A stretch of DNA of 64,000 nucleotides from Clostridia bacterium (GTDB lineage: Bacteria > Bacillota > Clostridia > Christensenellales > Borkfalkiaceae), in assembly GCA_017621155.1 (NCBI GenBank), contig JAGATP010000041.1, forward strand, positions 49,235-113,234, in the 5' to 3' direction. This document shows, piece after piece, positions 15,591 through 22,859 of this stretch; the stretch's first letter is position 1; each line of letters opens with the position of its first letter. The notes beneath the pieces are model-generated. The model did no database searches and was not told the DNA's origin. It saw only the letters and a program-made list of their open reading frames with translations. The translations under genes and the position numbers were made by a program.

Positions 15591-15619
15591 ATTTTATCAC
15601 AAAAGCGAGCGATTGGCAA
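15591..15619 (-). promoter_or_regulatory. Promoter of the PlsC-like gene
   Basis: TTGCCA (15614-15619), 17 bases, TAAAAT (15591-15596) on the minus strand. Confidence 0.7.
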
Positions 15620-15655
15620 CCGCTTGCGCCTTTGTTTTGTCGGAAAAGAGGGCTT

Positions 15656-16348
15656 TTACCAATTTTCGTAGCAGAAGAGAATTTCGTTGTTCGCTTCGTC
15701 GACGGCGAAAAATTCCCGTTCTCCGTGATTGGAATTGTCCGAAAAGAGGAGATAGCATTCAAAGGTTTCGGGCATGGCGTATTTGTACTTTTGGGTGTAA
15801 GTCGTATGATCTTTTGAGACGGGTGAGGGGGAGATTCCCTTTGCCTTTGCATAGGACAGGTATTCGTTCACCGTGTCCTCGTCCGTGAAGCAAAGCTCCA
15901 AGGTCGTGCCTGCCATCGCAATTCCCGTCATATAGTAAAAGGAAACGCCTGTCGCTTCTTTGGGAACGGAAGGCGGGAAGAAGGCGATGGCTTCGTTTTT
16001 TTCATAGCCCAAGAGGCGCAAGGTGCGCTCGTAAAAAACGGGATGGGTGACGGGCGTAGTCGCCTCGATGATGAGGGTGAAGAAAAACCCGTAAGGGTAG
16101 GCGAAGAGAGAGGCAAACAGGAAGAGGGCGGAAAGGACGATACAGGCGACGTCATTCAGCTTTCCCCGCTTGGAGAAAAAGGTGAGTAGTCCTGCCAGAA
16201 GGACGGGGAAGAGAAAGAGGAGAAAGTAGAGCCTCGGCTGAATGAGTCCGAAGAGCAAAATGCCTAAAATGGCGGTGGAGACGATTCCCGAAAGGAGGGT
16301 GAGAATGAGGGGAATCAGATATGTTTTTCCCTTTTGCGTAATCTGCAT
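15656..16348 (-). CDS. Uncharacterised membrane protein
   Basis: A 230-aa protein with no family that I recognise. Three to four membrane helices occupy about residues 12-110, including two Pro- and Phe-rich segments. The C-terminal 120 residues are soluble, predicted outside, and begin near PVFYERTLRLLGYEKNE. The start at 16348 has a GGAGG site 7 bases away; a longer frame to 16447 would overlap the promoter. It is convergent with nothing and diverges from the rhodanese-TtcA gene with back-to-back promoters. Confidence 0.7.
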   Translation of the reverse strand: MQITQKGKTYLIPLILTLLSGIVSTAILGILLFGLIQPRLYFLLFLFPVLLAGLLTFFSKRGKLNDVACIVLSALFLFASLFAYPYGFFFTLIIEATTPVTHPVFYERTLRLLGYEKNEAIAFFPPSVPKEATGVSFYYMTGIAMAGTTLELCFTDEDTVNEYLSYAKAKGISPSPVSKDHTTYTQKYKYAMPETFECYLLFSDNSNHGEREFFAVDEANNEILFCYENW

Positions 16349-16382
16349 GACAAGACCTCCCATACGAGTAGAGTATGCTTTC

Positions 16383-16411
16383 AGTATAGCATACATTCGA
16401 AAAAAGAACAA
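16383..16411 (-). promoter_or_regulatory. Promoter of the uncharacterised membrane protein
   Basis: TTGTTC (16406-16411), 17 bases, TATACT (16383-16388) on the minus strand. Confidence 0.65.
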
Positions 16412-16481
16412 GACTGTTGCTGCGTATCTTTGTTCCGGATTGTGCATTTTCGTGCACGGGAGCGGAAAAGGGGAAAAGCGA

Positions 16482-16510
16482 TTGACATTTTGCCCCGAAT
16501 GGGTTATACT
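16482..16510 (+). promoter_or_regulatory. Promoter of the rhodanese-TtcA gene
   Basis: TTGACA (16482-16487), 17 bases, TATACT (16505-16510). It shows that the start codon must lie after about 16517. Confidence 0.85.
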
Positions 16511-16537
16511 GAAACAAAAAATTCGGGAGAAAACACT

Positions 16538-17629
16538 TTGACGAAAGCACTTGTCATCGATCTGAGGGACGAAGGGGCGTATGCCTACGGCAAAATCGGA
16601 GACGCTCTCAATATTCCCTGCCGCGATTTTTCTCGGCGCAAAGGGGAGCTTCCCAAAGACAGACCAATTTTGCTCTATTGTCAGACGGGGACAAAATCGA
16701 AAGCGCTCGCCGCTTCCTTAAAGGAAGAGGGGTACGATGCCTCTTATCTGGAAGGGGGCTACGTGCGCTGGGTGATCGAAAGCCCTTGGCAGGGCACGCT
16801 CGAGCGGGTGGAGACGGGCATTCGCAAGAAGTTCCACAAGGAGCTTTGGACGAAGTTCGCCAAAGCGGTGACGGAGTACCGCCTCGTCGAAGAGGGAGAT
16901 ACGATCGCCGTCTGCATTTCGGGGGGCAAGGACTCCATGCTGATGGCGAAGCTCTTTCAGGAGCTCAAGCGGCACGATAAATTTCCCTTTGCCCTCAAAT
17001 TTCTCGTTATGGATCCCGGCTACAGCGTGGAGAACCGCAAAATCATCGAAAAGAACTGCGCGCTTCTGAACATCCCCGCGGAAATTTTCGAGTCGGACAT
17101 CTTCGAGTCCGTTTTTACCGTCGAAAAGAGTCCCTGCTATCTCTGCGCGCGCATGCGGCGCGGGACGCTCTATGCGAAGGCGCAGTCCCTCGGCTGCAAC
17201 AAGATCGCCCTCGGGCATCACTTTGACGACGTCATCGAGACCATCTTGATGGGAATGCTGTACGGCGGACAGGTGCAGACGATGATGCCCAAGCTCTATT
17301 CCACCAATTTCAAGGGGATGCAGCTCATTCGCCCCCTGTATTACGTGCGGGAGGAGGACATTCGCCGTTGGCGGGACGACAACGACCTGCACTTCATTCA
17401 GTGCGCCTGTAAATTTACGGAAGCTGCGGCGGCAGATTTAGAGAGACAAGAGAGCTCTTCCAAGCGGCTCGAAATTAAAAATCTCATCAAGACCCTCAAG
17501 CGGACGAATCCACAGGTGGAAAACAACATCTTCAAGAGCGTGCAAAACGTCAATTTGTCCACGGTCATCGCCTATAAGGACAAGGAGGGAGTGCATCACT
17601 TCCTCGATCGGTACAAGGAGGAGCTATGA
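16538..17629 (+). CDS. Rhodanese-TtcA-like fusion, tRNA sulfur-transfer PP-loop ATPase
   Basis: A 363-aa two-domain protein. Residues 1-80 are a compact rhodanese domain with the active-site loop CQTGTKS (Cys48). Residues about 95-363 are a TtcA-type PP-loop ATPase: SGGKDS at 128-133, GHHFDDVIET, the CYLC pair (C200, C203) and Cys289/Cys291, which fit the Fe-S cysteines of TtcA. TtcA makes 2-thiocytidine in tRNA; the attached rhodanese could deliver the sulfur. All upstream ATG codons overlap or precede the promoter. The best start is TTG at 16538 with GGGAG 8 bases upstream. Its stop overlaps the ATG of the next gene. Confidence 0.87.
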   Translation: MTKALVIDLRDEGAYAYGKIGDALNIPCRDFSRRKGELPKDRPILLYCQTGTKSKALAASLKEEGYDASYLEGGYVRWVIESPWQGTLERVETGIRKKFHKELWTKFAKAVTEYRLVEEGDTIAVCISGGKDSMLMAKLFQELKRHDKFPFALKFLVMDPGYSVENRKIIEKNCALLNIPAEIFESDIFESVFTVEKSPCYLCARMRRGTLYAKAQSLGCNKIALGHHFDDVIETILMGMLYGGQVQTMMPKLYSTNFKGMQLIRPLYYVREEDIRRWRDDNDLHFIQCACKFTEAAAADLERQESSSKRLEIKNLIKTLKRTNPQVENNIFKSVQNVNLSTVIAYKDKEGVHHFLDRYKEEL

Positions 17630-17886
17630 TTCATTCGCTGAGCGGAGGCGTCCTTTCGGATTTCGAAGTCTATTCGTTTGCCAAAGTCGAATTTGCGGAA
17701 GGATTGGACAAAGGCAAAAAATATTGGTATTTGAATGAATTTTCCCTGTTAAAGGAAGGGGACGAAGTCGTCGTCCCTTACGGCAGGGGAACGGTGCGGG
17801 CAACCGTCGTTTCCATCGAGCAAAACACCGCGCAGACGGCGCCCATTCCGCTCAACCGCGTCAAAGCCATCGAGCGGGTGTTATAG
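17626..17886 (+). CDS. Small protein coupled to the TtcA-like gene
   Basis: An 86-aa soluble protein of unknown function. The stretch LLKEGDEVVVPYGRGTVRA resembles the beta-barrel N-terminal domain of primosomal PriA (a pattern like GDRVLVPFGxxxVTG), but the helicase part is absent. The ATG overlaps the stop of the TtcA-like gene (ATGA), so the two are translationally coupled and probably act together. A terminator follows directly. Confidence 0.75.
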   Translation: MIHSLSGGVLSDFEVYSFAKVEFAEGLDKGKKYWYLNEFSLLKEGDEVVVPYGRGTVRATVVSIEQNTAQTAPIPLNRVKAIERVL

Positions 17887-17901
17887 GCATTACCAAATTT
17901 A

Positions 17902-17929
17902 GGGGAACATTGCGTTTTCCCCTTTTTTT
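17902..17929 (+). terminator. Intrinsic terminator
   Basis: GGGGAA and TTCCCC pair across a short loop and are followed by seven T residues. Confidence 0.85.
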
Positions 17930-17940
17930 CTTCCTTCCCC

Positions 17941-17969
17941 TTGCATTTTGCAAGGGATTGTGCTACAAT
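17941..17969 (+). promoter_or_regulatory. Promoter of sbcD-sbcC-vanZ
   Basis: TTGCAT (17941-17946), 17 bases, TACAAT (17964-17969). The expected start point coincides with the first base of repeat copy C. Confidence 0.75.
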
Positions 17970-17975
17970 GTGGAA

Positions 17976-18083
17976 AAGTTTGAAAAACAACCATCGTGCA
18001 AGAGGGTAGCGGCAAATCCGCACACTCCTTGTTTTGCGCACGTCTGTTTTCTAAACTACCTTGTGATAAAAAATCATAGTCAT
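17976..18083 (+). repeat. Interspersed repeat family 1, copy C (internally deleted)
   Basis: A 108-bp version of the 532-bp copy B. Its left part (AAGTTTGAAAAAC, then CATCGTGCAAGAGGGTAGC) and right part (CACTCCTTG, GTCTGTTTTC, TTGTGATA, GTCAT) match the two ends of B, and everything between is missing. It makes up almost the entire leader of sbcD. Its subterminal inverted repeats could fold the leader into a long hairpin. Confidence 0.8.
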
Positions 18084-18099
18084 AAGCATGGAAAACCGT

Positions 18100-19158
18100 A
18101 TGAAATTTATTCACACAGCCGATTTACATCTAGAGTCCCGCATGGCGAGTTCCTTTTCCGCTTCCCTCGCTTCGGAGCGGAGGAGAGAACTGCTCTTGAC
18201 CTTTGGGCGCCTCTTTTCCTATGCGGAGGAGAACGGGGTGGAGGGCATTCTCATCGCGGGAGATTTGTTTGACAGCGGAAGAGTGCCTGCCCGCACCGTA
18301 AACGACGTGCTCGGCGTCTTAAAGGCGCACCCGCACGTTCAGGTCTATTATCTTTGCGGCAATCACGACGAAAACAATTTATCCAAGCTTTCGGCACTGC
18401 CCGAAAATTGCCACGCCTTTTCTAAGGGGTGGACTTCTTATACCCTCGGCGGTGTGAATCTCGTCGGCACGGAGGACTTTACGGACGAGCGGGCAGCCGA
18501 TCTCACCCTTCCCGAGACGGGAAAGAACATCGTTCTCTTACACGGACAAGTTGCGGATAAGAACGGCTCCTTTCAAATTGCGCTTTCCTCGTTGCGGGGG
18601 AAACACATCGACTATCTTGCGCTCGGACATCTCCATTCCTATCGGGAGGGAAAGCTGGACGAAAGGGGTGTTTACGCCTATCCCGGCTGTCTCGAGGGGC
18701 GGGGCTTCGACGAGTGCGGCGAAAAGGGCTTTTTGCTCCTCGACGTCGGCGAAACCATTGAAAGGACGTTCGTCCCCTTTGCGTCTCTCACTCTGCACGA
18801 GGCGGAGGTCGCACTGACCGCGGAGGATACGGGAATCTTCGAGGTAGAGGCGAAAATCGATCGCGCACTCTGTTCGATTCCCTCTTCGGATATGGTCAAA
18901 ATCGTCTTTCGCGGGGACAGAAATCCCGACCTTTCCTTTGACCTTTCCTATTTCGAACAGCGCTATCGCCCGAACTTCCGCTTCGTCAAAGTGGAGGACA
19001 AGACCCGCCTTGCCGTCTTTGCGGACGATTTTAAGGGGGATATTTCCCTCAAGGGAGAGTTCGTCCGCCTCGTAAGGGCGAGCAAGCTCTCCGAAGAGGA
19101 GCAGGACGACATTCTCGAATGCGGCATTCGCGCCTTGCGCGGGGAGGCGGACTTATGA
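18100..19158 (+). CDS. SbcD/YhaO-like DNA repair metallophosphoesterase
   Basis: A 352-aa calcineurin-like exonuclease subunit. Metal-site motifs are TADLHL (6-11), AGDLFDSG (53-60), CGNHDE (86-91) and GHLHSY (about 178). The C-terminal 100 residues would contact the SbcC-like ATPase. The start at 18100 gives the canonical MKFIHTADLHL; ATG 18088 lies 4 bases beyond the repeat and has no ribosome site. The stop overlaps the next ATG (ATGA). The short size fits the Firmicute YhaO group rather than E. coli SbcD with its longer cap. Confidence 0.9.
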   Translation: MKFIHTADLHLESRMASSFSASLASERRRELLLTFGRLFSYAEENGVEGILIAGDLFDSGRVPARTVNDVLGVLKAHPHVQVYYLCGNHDENNLSKLSALPENCHAFSKGWTSYTLGGVNLVGTEDFTDERAADLTLPETGKNIVLLHGQVADKNGSFQIALSSLRGKHIDYLALGHLHSYREGKLDERGVYAYPGCLEGRGFDECGEKGFLLLDVGETIERTFVPFASLTLHEAEVALTAEDTGIFEVEAKIDRALCSIPSSDMVKIVFRGDRNPDLSFDLSYFEQRYRPNFRFVKVEDKTRLAVFADDFKGDISLKGEFVRLVRASKLSEEEQDDILECGIRALRGEADL

Positions 19159-21737
19159 TTCTCCTTTCCTGTCACGTCGAGCACTTCGGCAAGCTCTCCA
19201 AGTTCGATCTGAATTTTGAAGAGGGGTTACAGCCCCTTTTAAGGGAAAACGGATGGGGGAAGACCACCCTTGCCGTTTTCATTAAAGCGATGCTCTTCGG
19301 ACTTCCCAAGACCACCAAGCGCAAGCTCGACGAAAACGAGCGCAAAAAATACACCCCCTGGCGGGGCGGCGCTTACGGCGGCGAGCTCGTCTTTGCCGTG
19401 GGCGAGCGGGAGTACCGCATCGAGCGGTATTTCGGAGAAGTGGAGGGAGAGGATACCTTTGCCCTCTACGACAACCGCACCAACAAGCTCTCGGACGACT
19501 ACGGCGCGGACGTCGGCGAACGCCTGTTCGGACTGAATGCTGCTGCCTACGAGCGGAGTACCTTCTTTTCGGGGAGGAACGTCGAGTTCGACGGGGCGGC
19601 AAACAGCATGACCGCCAAGCTCAACGGGCTTTTGGAGGACGAAGAGGACATCGGCGCTTACGACAAGGCGATCGAAAAATTGGACGAGGCGAGAAAACGC
19701 TACAAGCAGGACAAGGGGACGAACGGGCTTCTAGATCGCCTCGAAGTCGAACGCTATGAGTTAAACCGCAAAATCGAGGAGGCAAAGCGCGCGGAGCGCA
19801 GTCTTTTCGCCTGCAAGGAGCGCGCCGAAGGCATTCAAAGGGAGCTTGTGCGGGCAAACGAGGCGCTCGAGCTTGCCGAACGCCGCTACGAAGAGGCGGC
19901 AGAGGAAAAGGCGCGGCTCGAATTACAGGGGCGGTATCGCGCCATGCACGAGAAGTGGCAGGAATACCGGACTTCCTTCTCGAAGGAAGAAGAATTTTTC
20001 CGCGGCAGGATTCCGACCGCGGAGGAGCTTGACGAAATCGAGCGCAAGGAACGAGAAAAAAAGGGGCTGGAAGGACAGAGAAGCGCCCTTCCGCTCGACG
20101 ATTATACGGAGGTGCGCCGCCGCTTTGTGGGGACAGCTCCGAGCGAGGAGCTCGATACCCTCAAACAGCACGCCGCGGAAGCGGACGTTCTCATCAAACA
20201 GGTGCAGACCCTTCGCGCGGTGGACGGAGAGACGTATGCACAGTGCGGAAGGGAATTAGACCTATGCAGAGAGGAGCTTTCCACGCTTCCCCTCCTCACC
20301 AAAGAGGAGGCGCTTTCCAAGGAAGTCGAGGCGCAAAACGACTTCGACGCAGCCGCAGCCGCGGCGGGGGAACACCGCAAGCGGGAAAAGCCCTTCCATC
20401 AGGGAAGGGGCGGCTTTATCGCGGGCATGCTTCTTTCCGCCCTCGTTTTTGCGGGGGGCGCGTTGGCTGCAGTTCTGCTCTTCGTTTTCAAGGGTGGAGA
20501 AATGTTTCCCCTTCTCCTCATTCTTCTTGCGCTCGCCGCTTTGGGACTTGTCGGGCTTTGCACCCTCGTACCCGTCTTTCTTTTGCGGGAAAAGGCGGTT
20601 GGGCGCGCTCTTCTCTCCTATGAGAAAGAGAGACAAACCATCGACGAGGACATCAAGCAAACGTCCGAACGTTTAAAAGAGACGCGGCTCGCCGTCGGAA
20701 ACGCCATGCGCAGAGAGGAGCTCTTGCGCCGGGTTTCGGAGCTTGAGGACGAAGTCGACCGCTATTGCAGGGCGCAGGAGCTTCTCTCCGAACTCTTTCC
20801 CCACGAAGTTGCCTTGAAGCCGCTCGGCAGACGTGCGGAGAACGAATCCTGGACGGTGCGCTATTACCGCTATTCCCAAGCCGTCGAAAATTACCGCAAA
20901 TACCTCGTTCTCACCGCAAAGGAAGAGGAGCTGACTGCTCAAATCGAAGCGTTGCAGAAGGAGCTTAGCGCATTCGAGGCGCGCTATCGGGCGAATGCCG
21001 CAGCCGTTCGCAGTCGCCTTCTGACCTACGAATTTTATCGGAACGAACTCAAGAAACAGGAAGAAGCCATCTCTTCCTTCGAGGAGGAAAAGGGGATTGC
21101 TTCCGACTTTTTGGAAGAACAGCTTTCCGATCGCACGGAGGAGATGAGCCGTGACCGCAAGGCGAGGCTCGCCGAAAAGGCGGAAATCGAGGAGCGGGCG
21201 AGAAAGTGCGCCCGCGAGGAGGAAGGGTTTGCGGCGATTGCCGACGCGCTTCCCGAGCTCGAGTCCCTTCTCCTTTCCAAGCAGGCGGAGAGCGCCGCGG
21301 CGACGAAGAAGTACGAAACCCTGAAAAATACGAAAAAATATCTGCAAAGGGCGAGAGAGGATCTTTCCGCAAGGTACATGGGCAAAATGCAGGAGAGCCT
21401 CCTCCTCTATTTAAAGGAGTTTCAGGGAGAACGCCTCGGACAGTTCGGATTCGATACCGAGCTTTCCCTCGTCTTCCGCGCCGAGGGGAAAAAGCAGGAT
21501 ACCGCTTCTTTGAGCAAGGGCTATCGCGCTGTCCTCGATTTTTGCGCGAGGCTTTCCCTTATCGACGCCCTCTATCCCGAAGAAAAGCCCTTTCTCGTTC
21601 TCGACGATCCCCTTGCCGATCTCGACGGCGACAATTTAAAGGTTGCCCTCTCCGCCTTGAAGAGAGCGGCTTCGCGCTATCAGATCTTGTACTTCGTCTG
21701 CCACGAAAGCAGACTTCCGGAGGAATATGAAGCGTAG
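19155..21737 (+). CDS. SbcC/YhaN-like SMC-type ATPase with central membrane segment
   Basis: An 860-aa partner of the phosphoesterase. The N-terminal P-loop is RENGWGKTT (30-38), with Arg where the first Gly of Walker A normally stands. Long coiled coils (about 180-410 and 495-720) flank two hydrophobic helices near residues 430-490. The signature-like SLSKGYRAVLD and Walker B FLVLDDPLADLD sit at the C-terminus. The membrane pair in place of a zinc hook marks the YhaN type, which suggests membrane-tethered DNA processing. The start at 19155 is chosen from GGGGAGG and the ATGA overlap with sbcD. Confidence 0.9.
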   Translation: MILLSCHVEHFGKLSKFDLNFEEGLQPLLRENGWGKTTLAVFIKAMLFGLPKTTKRKLDENERKKYTPWRGGAYGGELVFAVGEREYRIERYFGEVEGEDTFALYDNRTNKLSDDYGADVGERLFGLNAAAYERSTFFSGRNVEFDGAANSMTAKLNGLLEDEEDIGAYDKAIEKLDEARKRYKQDKGTNGLLDRLEVERYELNRKIEEAKRAERSLFACKERAEGIQRELVRANEALELAERRYEEAAEEKARLELQGRYRAMHEKWQEYRTSFSKEEEFFRGRIPTAEELDEIERKEREKKGLEGQRSALPLDDYTEVRRRFVGTAPSEELDTLKQHAAEADVLIKQVQTLRAVDGETYAQCGRELDLCREELSTLPLLTKEEALSKEVEAQNDFDAAAAAAGEHRKREKPFHQGRGGFIAGMLLSALVFAGGALAAVLLFVFKGGEMFPLLLILLALAALGLVGLCTLVPVFLLREKAVGRALLSYEKERQTIDEDIKQTSERLKETRLAVGNAMRREELLRRVSELEDEVDRYCRAQELLSELFPHEVALKPLGRRAENESWTVRYYRYSQAVENYRKYLVLTAKEEELTAQIEALQKELSAFEARYRANAAAVRSRLLTYEFYRNELKKQEEAISSFEEEKGIASDFLEEQLSDRTEEMSRDRKARLAEKAEIEERARKCAREEEGFAAIADALPELESLLLSKQAESAAATKKYETLKNTKKYLQRAREDLSARYMGKMQESLLLYLKEFQGERLGQFGFDTELSLVFRAEGKKQDTASLSKGYRAVLDFCARLSLIDALYPEEKPFLVLDDPLADLDGDNLKVALSALKRAASRYQILYFVCHESRLPEEYEA

Positions 21738-22209
21738 CCTTGCCGTTCTCTTTTGGATTTTATACATTGCCTTTTCTTCCTTCCTCATCGTGCATTCGTG
21801 CTTGAGTGCCGAAAGCTCGAGCGAGAAAAGCTCGTTCGTGGGGGAGATCGTGGATAAAGTGCTGTCCGCGCTCATTCCCGATCCTTCGGGTGCGAATTTG
21901 CCCTTAAGCGAGCGGTGGGACGGTTTTTCGACCTTTATCCGCAAGGGCATCGGACACTTCGGCGGATTTTTTGTGTGCGGGGCGCTCGGCTTTTTCGCCT
22001 TCTTCTTTACCGCGTCCCTCGAAAAGACGCCCCTTTCCCTGGCGTGCGGCGGCTTTCTCGCGTTGTTTACCGAATTTTTGCAATTGTTCGCCGAAGGGAG
22101 AGGCGCGCAGCTTTCCGATTCCCTTCTCGACTTTGCGGGATATTTCCTTTCCACTGCTCTTCTCTATCTACTCTTTTTTCTTCTCGGGCTGAGAAAGCGA
22201 AAAGTTTGA
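21727..22209 (+). CDS. VanZ-family membrane protein
   Basis: A 160-aa protein with four membrane helices and the VanZ pattern: RKGIGHFGGF, then TEFLQLFAEGR, then SDSLLDFAGYF. VanZ proteins give low-level teicoplanin resistance in some hosts, but most have unknown roles in the envelope. It overlaps the SbcC-like gene by 11 bases. Its last codons and stop (AAAGTTTGA) fall in the left end of repeat copy B, so the present C-terminus was set by the repeat. Confidence 0.88.
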   Translation: MKRSLAVLFWILYIAFSSFLIVHSCLSAESSSEKSSFVGEIVDKVLSALIPDPSGANLPLSERWDGFSTFIRKGIGHFGGFFVCGALGFFAFFFTASLEKTPLSLACGGFLALFTEFLQLFAEGRGAQLSDSLLDFAGYFLSTALLYLLFFLLGLRKRKV

Positions 22210-22733
22210 AAAACATACATCGTGCAAGAGGGTAGCAGCAAACGCAACGGATAAGGTTTTTACGGCAGAAAACAGCCGTAATACTGTGTCAACCGGCGAA
22301 TACGGCTGCATTCGGTTTCCTTGTCTTACGGCGTTTATGCACGTAAAAACTGCGAAGCACCTGAAACGAAGTATTTTTTAGGGATTTTTGGGTAGACAAC
22401 GCGCGGATATACCAGGTGGTATATCAAGCGTTGGCGGCACGGAAAGGACAAAAAAGACACGTTTCAGGCTTACCCGATGCGTTTGCTGCTACCCTTGTGT
22501 CGTGCTGCGGCAAAGATAGGGCTCCCGCAAAAGATTTGCTTGCAAAGATTTTGTGGGAAGAGGAGGCGCGACGGAGCAAAGTAGTCGGTTTTGAAACAAA
22601 ACCGACTTAAAGCGAAGTTTGCGGCAACCCTCAGTCATTTACGCCCTAGTAAACTCCTTCGGGTTTTCCTCGCACTCCTTGTCTTGCGCGCGTCTGTTTT
22701 CCAAACGGGTTTGTGATAGGAGATCGTGGTCAT
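22202..22733 (+). repeat. Interspersed repeat family 1, copy B (full length with nested insertion)
   Basis: A 532-bp block related to copies A (48-480) and C (17976-18083). It has the left end AAGTTTGAAAAACATAC, the inner palindrome GATATACC/GGTATATC (22406-22425), and the right end through GTCAT. Imperfect inverted repeats lie near both ends. Relative to copy A it carries an extra 114 bases flanked by the direct repeat TGCGGCAA. No credible gene lies inside it. It fills most of the 650-base gap between vanZ and the polysaccharide operon. Confidence 0.82.
22514..22627 (+). mobile_element. Nested small insertion in repeat copy B, with 8-bp target duplication
   Basis: TGCGGCAA occurs at 22506-22513 and again at 22620-22627. 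Removing 114 bases restores a sequence that aligns with copy A. The insert has no terminal inverted repeat but consists of two hairpins: CCCGCAAAAGATTTGC/GCAAAGATTTTGTGGG (22523-22556, imperfect) and AGTCGGTTTTG/CAAAACCGACT (22583-22607, perfect). It resembles a REP/BIME or MITE-like unit. Confidence 0.65.
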
Positions 22734-22783
22734 AAAAATGAAATCTTTCTTGCTTTTTTTGGCAGTTATTGGGGTATGAAATG

Positions 22784-22812
22784 TTGACAAGGGACGAAAA
22801 TAGAAGTATAAT
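22784..22812 (+). promoter_or_regulatory. Perfect-consensus promoter of the polysaccharide locus
   Basis: TTGACA (22784-22789), 17 bases, TATAAT (22807-22812). Start point about 22819, 41 bases before the first ATG. Confidence 0.9.
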
Positions 22813-22818
22813 ACTTCT
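22802..22818. promoter_or_regulatory. Operator-like palindrome over the -10 box
   Basis: AGAAGTAT-A-ATACTTCT is a perfect 8+1+8 palindrome that contains the whole -10 box. Its placement is that of a repressor site. Confidence 0.55.
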
Positions 22819-22859
22819 GTATGAGTGTTGGGTTTTTCCCCGATGCTGAAGGAAGAACC

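Noticed and set aside
22416..22610. Short frame in repeat copy B whose start resembles a frame in copy A (65-253)
   Set aside because: The similarity follows from the DNA repeat itself; the start codon lies in the palindrome, the frames diverge where the DNA does, and no ribosome site is present.
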